Below are positions 1-5,898 of a stretch of DNA of 9,028 bases, in pieces (position 1 is the first letter of the stretch; every line of letters starts with the position of its first letter). The position numbers and the translations under genes are program-made. This stretch comes from an uncultured Lachnospiraceae bacterium. GTDB lineage: Bacteria > Bacillota_A > Clostridia > Lachnospirales > Lachnospiraceae. The stretch spans positions 1 through 9,028 of the forward strand of contig CAJUMT010000142.1 of the NCBI GenBank assembly GCA_910587495.1, read 5' to 3'. A model generated the notes under the pieces. The model did no database searches. It was given only the letters and a program-made list of their open reading frames with translations, and was not told where the DNA came from.

Positions 1-1314
1 TGTAGCCGCCACGCCGATCATCATACCTACAAAGGAAGTCGGGTTCTCTCCCATGGCATTGACGGTAGTCAAAAGACCCGGAAGGCCTGCATAAACATAA
101 TATACCGTGTTAAAAAAGCTGATGATAACCGCGCCGATAGCGCCGCCGATACAGCCTGCGATAAAGGGCTTTTTCAACCGAAGGGTAACTCCGTAGATGG
201 CCGGTTCTGTGATACCAAAGATACCTGTAAGGCCTGCGGAAAACGCCACGTTTTTAATATCGCTTTTTTTCGTCTTAATAAAGACGCCCAGGCAGGCAGC
301 CGCCTGCGCAACGACTGCACAAGTCTGGAAAGCCTGAAACGTATCGCAGCCATTGTTCGCAAAATTCGCCAGAACCATAGGCGTCACGCCCCAATGTACG
401 CCAAAGATAACAAATACCTGCCAGATACCGCCTACGATCATCGCCGCCAGGACCGGAACAGTATTTACAAGCGTATTATATCCAAATGCGATAGCGTTAG
501 CCAGTCCGTCAGACACAGGTCCGATGATCAGGATCGTAGCCGGCACCATAATAATTGCACAGATAAAAGGAACAACCAGCGCTTTAATCACATCCGGCAC
601 ATGCTTTTCCAGAAAACGCTCCAGGTACGAAAGAATCAACACCAGGAACAAAGGAGGCAGAACCGTGGAAGTATATGTAGTCTGCGCCATATTAAAGATC
701 AGGAATTTAACGGCTTCCCCGTCTGCGATGCGCGCCGCAATTGCGCCCCAGTCACTGTTGACCAGTGCCAGACAGCACCACATGGCGATAAAGGTATTGC
801 ATTTAAAATGTTTTGACGCTGTAACTGCGATCAACACCGGCAGGAACGTAAAAGGCGTCCAGGAAATAAAGCTCAGCACTTCATAGGTTCCGGTCTGGGC
901 AAAAGCCGGGGCAAAATGTGTAATGATAATCAGCGCGCCTTGTACCAGCCCTGCAGCCGCCAGCACATATACAAAAGGAGCGAATACAGCAGACATGGTA
1001 GCGATTACACGGTTCGCCAGACTCTGCTTAATCTCCGGCTGCGCGCTTTCATCCAGATTAAGAAGCTGGCTTAACTCATTGTACACATCTTTTGCATGCG
1101 TACCAATTACAATCTGATACTGTCCTCCCTTTTCGATCACCTGAATCACGGCGGGCATGGATGAAATCTGTTTTGTCACCTCCGCCGACGGGGATTCTTT
1201 CAATACCAGACGCAGTCTGGTGGCGCAGTGCGCTGCACTGACAATGTTGGATTCGCCCACCGCATCTTTGATATCGCGGGCGAGTTTTCCGTAATCTCTT
1301 ACTTTTTGAGCCAT
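1..1314 (-). CDS. bglP: PTS beta-glucoside-type transporter subunit EIIBC (C-terminus cut by window edge)
   Basis: Membrane permease of the phosphotransferase system that imports and phosphorylates a sugar, by family a beta-glucoside, sucrose or trehalose type (Glc superfamily). I translated 438 codons to the window edge. Residues 1-80 are an EIIB domain with the phosphorylated cysteine in AAHCATRLR (Cys30). From about residue 100 follow the hydrophobic helices of EIIC, with VHWGVTP near 307 and the conserved GITEPAIYG at 367-375. Family members run to about 450-480 residues (EIIBC) or 610-660 (EIIBCA), so the end of EIIC and any EIIA domain lie outside. The ATG at 1314 is set by AGGAGG seven or eight bases upstream. 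The gene lies downstream of licT behind a RAT/terminator, which favours an aryl-beta-glucoside substrate, but the exact sugar is inference. A 6-phospho-beta-glucosidase might follow beyond the edge. Confidence 0.95.
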   Translation of the reverse strand, partial: MAQKVRDYGKLARDIKDAVGESNIVSAAHCATRLRLVLKESPSAEVTKQISSMPAVIQVIEKGGQYQIVIGTHAKDVYNELSQLLNLDESAQPEIKQSLANRVIATMSAVFAPFVYVLAAAGLVQGALIIITHFAPAFAQTGTYEVLSFISWTPFTFLPVLIAVTASKHFKCNTFIAMWCCLALVNSDWGAIAARIADGEAVKFLIFNMAQTTYTSTVLPPLFLVLILSYLERFLEKHVPDVIKALVVPFICAIIMVPATILIIGPVSDGLANAIAFGYNTLVNTVPVLAAMIVGGIWQVFVIFGVHWGVTPMVLANFANNGCDTFQAFQTCAVVAQAAACLGVFIKTKKSDIKNVAFSAGLTGIFGITEPAIYGVTLRLKKPFIAGCIGGAIGAVIISFFNTVYYVYAGLPGLLTTVNAMGENPTSFVGMMIGVAAT

Positions 1315-1351
1315 TTGCTCGTCCTCCTTGTTTCTTATATTTTTTATTCGA

Positions 1352-1375
1352 GCAGGGAAAAGCTATCTTCCCTGC
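1352..1375 (-). other. Hairpin in the PTS gene leader, just before its ribosome binding site
   Basis: A perfect 8-bp inverted repeat (GCAGGGAA / TTCCCTGC) with an 8-base loop lies about 25 bases upstream of the AGGAGG of the EIIBC gene. No T-run follows on either strand, so it is not a classical terminator. It would form in the transcript after LicT-mediated readthrough. A role in mRNA stability or translation is inference. Confidence 0.55.
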
Positions 1376-1380
1376 CCGCC

Positions 1381-1430
1381 GCACGGGGTGCGTGCTGTAA
1401 AGCAGCAAATTTCCTTACGCACCCCTGTGC
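1381..1430 (-). other. Long stem-loop in the PTS gene leader
   Basis: On the minus strand GCACAGGGGTGCGT (1430-1417) pairs with ACGCACCCCGTGC (1393-1381): 13 pairs with one bulged A. The 23-base loop contains a small hairpin of its own (GCTG/CAGC). It sits directly after the RAT-terminator T-run and is not followed by T residues, so it does not look like a second terminator. It could act as a stabilising or processing element of the transporter mRNA, which is inference. Confidence 0.6.
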
Positions 1431-1432
1431 AT

Positions 1433-1504
1433 AAAAAACCCGAACGCGCTTCTTTAAAGCCCTCCGATATTCCGGACAGCATCCAAGAAACACATTCGGG
1501 TTTT
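1433..1504 (-). terminator. LicT-controlled terminator in the PTS gene leader
   Basis: On the minus strand AAAACCCGAA (1504-1495) pairs with TTCGGGTTTT (1444-1435), continuing into T residues to 1433. The 50-base interior folds further: GTTTCTT pairs with AAGAAGC, and TCCG with CGGA. The 5' arm overlaps the last six bases of the RAT at 1499-1526. This is the mutually exclusive RAT/terminator arrangement known for BglG/LicT-controlled genes. Confidence 0.88.
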
Positions 1505-1526
1505 GCCTACCATGTAGTAACAAGCC
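1499..1526 (-). promoter_or_regulatory. RAT (ribonucleic antiterminator), LicT binding site upstream of the PTS gene
   Basis: Minus-strand RNA begins GGCTTGTTACT and ends TAGGCAAAACC, matching the LicT/BglG/SacY RAT pattern (GGnTTGTTACT...AGGCAAAACC). It is 28 bases long, one shorter than the other RAT in this window. Its apex can form CTAC/GTAG around a three-base loop. LicT binding would stabilise it and block the overlapping terminator, permitting transcription of the EIIBC gene when substrate is present. Confidence 0.92.
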
Positions 1527-1546
1527 CTCTTTGTGTGGCTGATAAA

Positions 1547-1575
1547 ATTATATATTCTTTATAATCTGGTCGTAA
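1547..1575 (-). promoter_or_regulatory. Probable promoter of the PTS gene
   Basis: On the minus strand a perfect TATAAT (1552-1547) lies 17 bases after TTACGA (1575-1570, 4 of 6 matches to TTGACA). The -35 falls inside the last codons of licT. Transcription would start near 1540, about 14 bases before the RAT. The weak -35 makes it less certain than the licT promoter; readthrough from licT is an alternative source of transcript. Confidence 0.5.
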
Positions 1576-2392
1576 CTCTTACAATATGTACCGTGAGAAA
1601 AGTGATCTCTTCCGCACTCAGGGTGCAATGGTACTGCTTCTTTAAATAACTTTGAATCTTCTCCGCACAGCGAAACTGTTTGGGATTTTTTCTTTTCATC
1701 AGTTCATACATCTCATCCGAGCCTCCGTCCATCAGCTTGTGGTCCAGCGCCCGCTGAGCAAAAAACAAAAGATGTGTGGTAAAACGCTGATAATCCAGCG
1801 ATTGTTCGTCAAATTCCACATGGAACGCATACCGCACGATATTCAAGGAGTTTTGTATGATCTCGGTCATCTGCTGTGTATAATTCATGTTGCAGTCATA
1901 TTCCGCGTTTACAATATGCAGCGCAATGGAACCCGCTTCGTCTTTTGGAAATTCCACCTGCATAGTCTCTTGAATCAGATCCAATGCATACAATCCAATG
2001 GAATATTCCGCCGGATACAATTTACTTGTCTCCCATTGCAGGGCATTGCGAAAAGTAATCCCCTGCTTCATGCGCTCAATGGCAAAACTGATATGATCTG
2101 TCAACGTAATATACACGTTTTTATTCAGCTTCTTTTTGAGCGTCTCCCTTGCATAATCAATGATCCGGGCGGAAAGCTCAATCACTTCCACATCCACTTC
2201 CAGAAACAACTGTTTAAGCTTCTCAGTGGACGCGCTTGTATCCATCCGGAAGATCTTATCAATTTTCTTTTTATCAATCGCCGCCCCCGGTTTTGCCTGC
2301 CATCCCAGCCCCCGTCCTACCAGAAGGACTTCGCGGCCTCGTTCGTCCAGGGAACTCACGATATTGTTATTGAGAACTTTATGAACGACCAT
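1559..2392 (-). CDS. licT: BglG/LicT-family transcriptional antiterminator
   Basis: Cytoplasmic RNA-binding antiterminator that binds RAT hairpins and prevents termination in sugar-utilisation leaders. Its 277 residues have the standard layout and usual length: an N-terminal CAT RNA-binding domain (about 1-57, with KVLNNNIV, GRGLGWQAKPG and IDKIF), then PRD1 (about 65-170) and PRD2 (about 172-277). The four phosphorylatable histidines fall at 100 (LTDHISFAIER), 159 (IALHIVNAE), 207 (FTTHLLFF) and 269 (LTVHIVRV), the positions reported for Bacillus subtilis LicT. By family knowledge, EII-dependent phosphorylation of PRD1 inhibits it and HPr phosphorylation of PRD2 activates it. ATG at 2392 follows a GGGAG motif. 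A RAT in its own leader and another before the adjacent EIIBC gene predict autoregulation and control of the transporter. Confidence 0.96.
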   Translation of the reverse strand: MVVHKVLNNNIVSSLDERGREVLLVGRGLGWQAKPGAAIDKKKIDKIFRMDTSASTEKLKQLFLEVDVEVIELSARIIDYARETLKKKLNKNVYITLTDHISFAIERMKQGITFRNALQWETSKLYPAEYSIGLYALDLIQETMQVEFPKDEAGSIALHIVNAEYDCNMNYTQQMTEIIQNSLNIVRYAFHVEFDEQSLDYQRFTTHLLFFAQRALDHKLMDGGSDEMYELMKRKNPKQFRCAEKIQSYLKKQYHCTLSAEEITFLTVHIVRVTTRL

Positions 2393-2420
2393 AATGCCAC
2401 TCCCTCTCCTGATTTAGACA

Positions 2421-2477
2421 TAAAAAAAGCCAAACACAGACTATATGCCCCTCTATTGCACAAAGACTGATGTTTGG
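2421..2477 (-). terminator. LicT-controlled terminator in the licT leader
   Basis: On the minus strand CCAAACA (2477-2471) pairs with TGTTTGG (2436-2430), and after one bulged base CAG pairs with CTG. The run GCTTTTTTTA follows at 2429-2420. The 5' arm shares its first two bases with the end of the RAT at 2476-2504, so forming the RAT competes with the terminator. It lies about 30 bases before the licT start. Confidence 0.85.
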
Positions 2478-2504
2478 TTTTGCCTGATCGAACAGTAACA
2501 AGCC
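2476..2504 (-). promoter_or_regulatory. RAT (ribonucleic antiterminator) in the licT leader
   Basis: The 29-base minus-strand RNA begins GGCTTGTTACTG and ends CAGGCAAAACC, a near-exact match to known LicT RATs, with apical stem CTG/CAG around a six-base loop. It lies about 23 bases downstream of the predicted licT transcription start and overlaps the following terminator. It implies that LicT activates its own expression by antitermination. Confidence 0.93.
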
Positions 2505-2533
2505 AAAAATAACTTTTGTATTTCATTGGCGAT

Positions 2534-2562
2534 ATCATAACAAAACATCACAAAACTGTCAA
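2534..2562 (-). promoter_or_regulatory. licT promoter
   Basis: On the minus strand a perfect TTGACA (2562-2557) is followed after 17 bases by TATGAT (2539-2534), preceded by TG as in an extended -10. Transcription is expected near 2527, giving a leader of about 135 bases that carries the RAT and terminator. I saw no convincing CcpA cre site around it. Confidence 0.88.
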
Positions 2563-2670
2563 TAGAATTTGAGAAAAAAATATATTTTTTGTAATTTTAC
2601 CAAGAATCATCCCTGTTTTTATGCAATCTATACAATACTTGTCCGGCAAAATATATTTTAACAGACATTG
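2563..2670. other. AT-rich spacer between divergent licT and padR promoters
   Basis: This 108-base stretch separates the -35 boxes of the divergent licT and padR promoters. It is very AT-rich with several short A and T tracts. I see no ORF, hairpin terminator or clear operator in it. It may serve as an upstream promoter element for either side, which is inference. Confidence 0.5.
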
Positions 2671-2699
2671 TTGACATTCTCGATTATCGAGTATATACT
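2671..2699 (+). promoter_or_regulatory. padR promoter, embedded in the operator
   Basis: Perfect TTGACA (2671-2676), a 17-base spacer, then TATACT (2694-2699). Transcription should start near 2706. The spacer is filled exactly by one arm of an 18-bp inverted repeat, so a bound regulator would exclude RNA polymerase. Confidence 0.9.
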
Positions 2700-2727
2700 A
2701 AAATAAAGATACTCGATAATCGAGAAT
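2676..2727. repeat. 18-bp perfect inverted repeat, probable PadR operator pair
   Basis: Arms at 2676-2693 and 2710-2727 are exact reverse complements over 18 bases. Each arm contains a 13-base palindrome, CTCGAT-T-ATCGAG (2679-2691) and CTCGAT-A-ATCGAG (2712-2724), with centres 33 bases apart, about three helical turns. The first lies between -35 and -10 and the second covers the first transcribed bases. This fits two dimers of the adjacent PadR regulator repressing its own operon. PadR as the ligand is inferred from position. Confidence 0.85.
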
Positions 2728-2741
2728 GCAGAGGTAACGAT

Positions 2742-3062
2742 ATGCCGAGAGTAAAATTTCAGACGCTTACCGAGCAGATGTTTTATATCCTGCTCTGCCT
2801 GAAAGAGGAATGCTATGGAATGGATATTTTAGATAAAGTTCCCGCTATGACAGAGGGCCGCGTCCATGTAGGATCCGGTACGCTGTATCACCTGCTGGAG
2901 CAGTTTTCTGACGCAGGAATGATCCGTGAAACAAAAGTGGAAGGCCGACGACGAAGCTATATTTTGACAGATACAGGAAAAGATGCCCTGAATAAAGAAT
3001 ACCGGCGAATCTGCGCACAGGCGCTTGATTACCGCAGGATCTGGGAGGTAGAAAATTCATGA
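2742..3062 (+). CDS. PadR-family transcriptional regulator
   Basis: Small DNA-binding repressor of 106 residues, the size of the short PadR subgroup. A winged helix-turn-helix covers about residues 8-85: LTEQMFYILLCL helix, YGMDILDKV, GSGTLYHLLEQFSDAGMI recognition region and the wing KVEGRRRSYILTDTGKDAL. It ends in a short helix (EYRRICAQALDYRRIWE) typical of the PadR dimerisation arm. The start ATG follows GAGGT with six bases between. It is first in a two-gene operon, overlapping the DUF2812 gene by ATGA, and the palindromic operator over its promoter suggests autorepression. The inducing signal is not visible from sequence; many PadR proteins respond to toxic small molecules or cell-envelope stress, and the membrane-protein partner makes the latter plausible. 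Confidence 0.95.
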   Translation: MPRVKFQTLTEQMFYILLCLKEECYGMDILDKVPAMTEGRVHVGSGTLYHLLEQFSDAGMIRETKVEGRRRSYILTDTGKDALNKEYRRICAQALDYRRIWEVENS

Positions 3063-4462
3063 AAGACATGAAACGCAGACTGGAAACTTATTCATTTTTC
3101 GACCGCACAGGCATTGAGGCACATCTTACTTCCATGGCGGCAAAAGGCTGGATGATCGAAAAGCTGACGAATTTCGGCTGGATCTATCGGCGGACAAAAG
3201 CCAGGCAGCTGGCTTTTTGTGTCACTTACTACCCAGATGCCTCCGATTTTGATCCGGCTCCCAGTGAAAAACAAAACACATTTTACGCTTTCTGCGAACA
3301 TGCCGGCTGGACTCTGGCCGCTTCGTCCGCACAGATGCAGATATTTTATACAGACCAGGCGCATCCTGTCCCCATTGAGACTGATCCAGAGCTGGAAGTG
3401 GAAAATATTCACCGCTCGGCGAAGAAAGGATTTTTACGCAGCTATTTTCTTTTGTTTATTGTCACGCTTCTAAACGGCGGACTGTTCCTCTATACATTGG
3501 GCAGCGACCCTGTCTGGCTGCTTTCCAGCAATACCAACCTGTTTACCGGTTCTTGCTGGCTAATTCTCCTGCTTTTGTGTGCCGCGGAACTGGGCAGCTA
3601 TTTTTCCTGGCGTCTCAAAGCGCAGAAAGCGGCAAAACGGGGTGAATTTCTGGTCTATAAAAGTACCCGGCGGCTGCAGCGCATCGCTCTTTACTATGTA
3701 TTGTCCGGAGGCTTATGCTGGCTAATCGGAAAGTTTATGTCTGGTTCTCCTTTACAGAGCTTCCTCGCGGTCATGATTGTTTTGTATATGGTTTTTATCT
3801 TCTTTTTTGTCAATTTTTTAAAAGAAGCGCTGAAGAAAAGAAAGACGCCAGCCAAAGCCAATCAGTTCCTCTCTGTTCTCTCCTGCTTTATACTGGGATT
3901 CACTTTTATGAGCGTTTTAACTTTTGCCACACTGCAAGCCTCCAGCCAGGGATGGTTTGCAGGAAAAAACAGCACCTACAACTACCACGGAACTACATTT
4001 ACCATCTACCTGGATGAGCTGCCTCTGACTGTGGAAGATCTGCTGCCTGTGGAATATGACGGCTATATCAGGCGGCGGACCAGCGACGAATCTTTTATGT
4101 TAGGGCAGTTTGAGATGGAACAGGAAGCCCGGTTGGATGCAAAGCATTTTGGTGATATGCCCGGGCTTCGATATACGATCACGGAAGTCAGGCTTTCATT
4201 TCTTTACGATTTGTGTAAAAATGCCCTGCTCAGAAAACAGAATATCACCCGTAATCTGCGCATACCGGAAGGACATAAAAGCCTGTACCAGCCTGCGGAC
4301 GCCGCGCCCTGGAACGCCCTGGAGGCCTATCAGCTCTTCGACCAGGACACCGGCGCCAGGAACCGTTACCTGCTGTGCTATGAAAAACGCATCATTGAGA
4401 TTGATTTTGACTGGACGCCGACTTTGGAACAGATGGCGGTTACCGCAAAAAAACTGGCATAA
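3059..4462 (+). CDS. DUF2812 domain membrane protein
   Basis: The function is unknown. The first 115 or so of 467 residues form a soluble DUF2812 domain (LETYSFFDRTGIEAHLTSMAAKGW, KLTNFGWIYRR, then an F-C-V-TYYPDASDFD strand). Five hydrophobic segments follow at about 126-146, 162-184, 207-226, 233-254 and 270-292. A soluble region of some 175 residues closes the protein. With an odd number of helices and a cytoplasmic N-terminus, the C-terminal domain should face outside. The ATG at 3059 overlaps the padR stop (ATGA), with GGGAGG ten bases upstream; an ATG at 3068 is less well placed. DUF2812 genes commonly follow padR genes in Clostridia, so a role as membrane sensor or partner of the PadR regulator is likely but is inference. 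No strong terminator with a T-run follows on this strand. Confidence 0.9.
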   Translation: MKDMKRRLETYSFFDRTGIEAHLTSMAAKGWMIEKLTNFGWIYRRTKARQLAFCVTYYPDASDFDPAPSEKQNTFYAFCEHAGWTLAASSAQMQIFYTDQAHPVPIETDPELEVENIHRSAKKGFLRSYFLLFIVTLLNGGLFLYTLGSDPVWLLSSNTNLFTGSCWLILLLLCAAELGSYFSWRLKAQKAAKRGEFLVYKSTRRLQRIALYYVLSGGLCWLIGKFMSGSPLQSFLAVMIVLYMVFIFFFVNFLKEALKKRKTPAKANQFLSVLSCFILGFTFMSVLTFATLQASSQGWFAGKNSTYNYHGTTFTIYLDELPLTVEDLLPVEYDGYIRRRTSDESFMLGQFEMEQEARLDAKHFGDMPGLRYTITEVRLSFLYDLCKNALLRKQNITRNLRIPEGHKSLYQPADAAPWNALEAYQLFDQDTGARNRYLLCYEKRIIEIDFDWTPTLEQMAVTAKKLA

Positions 4463-4508
4463 AAAGCGGCGTTTCTCGCCTCCCCGTACCGGGATAGAGA
4501 AACACCGC
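4461..4508 (-). terminator. Terminator of the nuclease operon, abutting the convergent DUF2812 gene
   Basis: On the minus strand GCGGTGTTTCTC (4508-4497) pairs with GAGAAACGCCGC (4477-4466) over 12 bases with one G-T wobble, and TTTTT follows at 4465-4461. The T-run overlaps the TAA of the convergent DUF2812 gene. The inner loop has a further CCCG/CGGG pairing. On the plus strand the wobble becomes a C-A mismatch and no T-run follows, so it should act mainly for the minus-strand nuclease gene. Confidence 0.88.
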
Positions 4509-4537
4509 GTCTGCGTCGTATTCAGTTTTGTAAGATA

Positions 4538-5494
4538 TCATTTGGGATTACAGTTCTCACATGGTTCGTACCCCTGTGCGATGACGTCTTCCCTGCTGCC
4601 CGTATACGGTAATTTATTCTCCTCCTTCATCTTCTTTACGCTGCTGCAGTCCGGGTCATGAAATTTTTTGGCGTTGGTATTCAATATATAATCTGCCTCC
4701 TGCGGCACCGGCTGGCTCCCCTCCGCATAGCTCTCCCCCGTCGCGTAATCAATCACGATGCCCGGCTGGACATTGTAAGCATAAACACAAAATTCAATCT
4801 CTTCGCCCTGATCCTCGACTGATTGTGCCTCAAGAAGCACCCCGGAAGCGACCAGGTTATTCCCTTCAAATACCGGCGTCACACGGTACATCACATGATT
4901 TTCGGTTTCTTTTACATAGTCGGCTACCATATTCTCGAAGGGCAGCATGCCGTCTACATTCAGGTATCTGGTTCCCGTAATAAGATTCTTCTCATTGGCA
5001 TTTTCCCCTGCCAGCTGGAAGCCGATCAGGTGACAGCGGTTATACAGATACTTTCCGTCCACATTGTCGTACTTAGCGCTCTGCCAGCCCGTGGGTTTTA
5101 TATGGCTGATACTTTCCCGTTTTTCTGTCGGCATAAGGTCTACGCCGATGCTGGCGTGAGCCACACCGCACCTGCCCAGTTCATCAAGCTCACTGTAAAA
5201 CTCATAGGACTGTCCGCTTAATTCATCTTCTGAAAAATATGGCTGGTTGCCGTTGACCACGGCATAAGCCTGGCCGGTATATTCCTCCACGTCTTCGATA
5301 GAAAATTCCGCATTCGCCGTCTCTCCCGCCTGCCCATCTACAAGATCTTGTGCCTCGTCTTTTGCTGCGTTTTCCTGTGATGCGGAAGCTCTCAGCATAT
5401 CCATGGAGCCGTCCGACTCCGCCGCTCCACATCCAGTCATCAACAAATAGACTGACAACACTGCTGCCAGTAACCATATTTTTCTTTTTCTCAT
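4538..5494 (-). CDS. Secreted DNA/RNA non-specific endonuclease lipoprotein with Ada-like zinc-binding tail
   Basis: Extracellular membrane-anchored nuclease of the beta-beta-alpha metal (EndA/streptodornase-like) group, 318 residues. A lipoprotein signal ends at LLMTGC (Cys22), followed by a low-complexity acidic linker to about 65. The catalytic core covers about 75-245: YLYNRCHLIGFQL carries the general-base His155, where many relatives have DRGH, and NLITGTRYLN (Asn170) supplies the probable metal ligand. The tail from about 268 (FHDPDCSSVKKM ... GYEPCENCNP) has His279, Cys283, Cys312 and Cys315 in an Ada-type metal-binding pattern seen on other Clostridial secreted nucleases. The ATG at 5494 has AGGAGA ten bases upstream and overlaps the stop of the preceding gene by ATGA, so the two are co-translated. 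Likely roles are nucleotide scavenging or degrading environmental DNA, which is inference. Confidence 0.9.
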   Translation of the reverse strand: MRKRKIWLLAAVLSVYLLMTGCGAAESDGSMDMLRASASQENAAKDEAQDLVDGQAGETANAEFSIEDVEEYTGQAYAVVNGNQPYFSEDELSGQSYEFYSELDELGRCGVAHASIGVDLMPTEKRESISHIKPTGWQSAKYDNVDGKYLYNRCHLIGFQLAGENANEKNLITGTRYLNVDGMLPFENMVADYVKETENHVMYRVTPVFEGNNLVASGVLLEAQSVEDQGEEIEFCVYAYNVQPGIVIDYATGESYAEGSQPVPQEADYILNTNAKKFHDPDCSSVKKMKEENKLPYTGSREDVIAQGYEPCENCNPK

Positions 5495-5898
5495 CTTCTG
5501 TAAATCTCCTTCGTAATCTTTTCATGAGAATTTCCTGCGAAATTCTCCGTTTTCTCCAATGTATACCCGCTTATATCAAGTGTAAAAAATGTATCCGCCG
5601 GATACGTCCGGTTCCATCGAAACAAAATGACCTTCTCGATCCTGTCCTCGTATAAAGCGACGTCCTTGTCCTCCACGAAACAGTAGTCCCCTGCCCCGGC
5701 TTTCTCAAGATACGCTTCATCCACGATGATCTCTGCCTGCCCGGCGTCCGCAAACTGCTTCTGGCTGTAGGAGCTCATCCAGAGCCTGCCGCTTCCTGCC
5801 AGCTCTACAATATGCCGGTACAGCACACGGTCCTTACTCTGCCTGCGGCGGTTAAAGAGCATTCCGTCCTTATCATCGACACACAACATGATGATCAC
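5491..5898 (-). CDS. Small conserved protein of unknown function, coupled to the nuclease gene
   Basis: A 135-residue soluble protein with no signal peptide or membrane segment. I recognise it as a family widespread in Lachnospiraceae that automatic pipelines sometimes label 'ribonuclease Z', but it has none of the HxHxDH metallo-beta-lactamase motif, so that name is not supported. Likely conserved blocks are MLFNRRRQSKDR, LWMSSYSQKQF, GDYCFVED, RWNRTYPADTFF and GNSHEKITKEIY. The start is ambiguous: GTG at 5898 has AAAGGAGG 12 bases away, while ATG at 5889 (three residues shorter) has AAAGGTGAT five bases away. Its stop overlaps the nuclease start by ATGA, a strong sign of a functional pair. 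A regulator, chaperone or inhibitor of the nuclease are possibilities without direct evidence. Confidence 0.8.
   Translation of the reverse strand: MIIMLCVDDKDGMLFNRRRQSKDRVLYRHIVELAGSGRLWMSSYSQKQFADAGQAEIIVDEAYLEKAGAGDYCFVEDKDVALYEDRIEKVILFRWNRTYPADTFFTLDISGYTLEKTENFAGNSHEKITKEIYRR

Noticed and set aside
353..1117. Plus-strand open frames opposite the PTS gene
   Set aside because: They are antisense to a well-conserved EIIBC reading frame, lack ribosome binding sites and have no recognisable domains.
1652..2470. 272-codon plus-strand open frame
   Set aside because: It lies exactly opposite licT, whose RNA-binding and PRD motifs are clear. The translation has no domain pattern and no ribosome binding site.
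2505..2570. Catabolite repression (cre) site near the licT promoter
   Set aside because: I looked for the TGNAANCG-type palindrome expected of a CcpA site and found no acceptable match.
5491..5898. Naming the 135-residue protein ribonuclease Z
   Set aside because: It lacks the metallo-beta-lactamase HxHxDH motif and is less than half the length of RNase Z.
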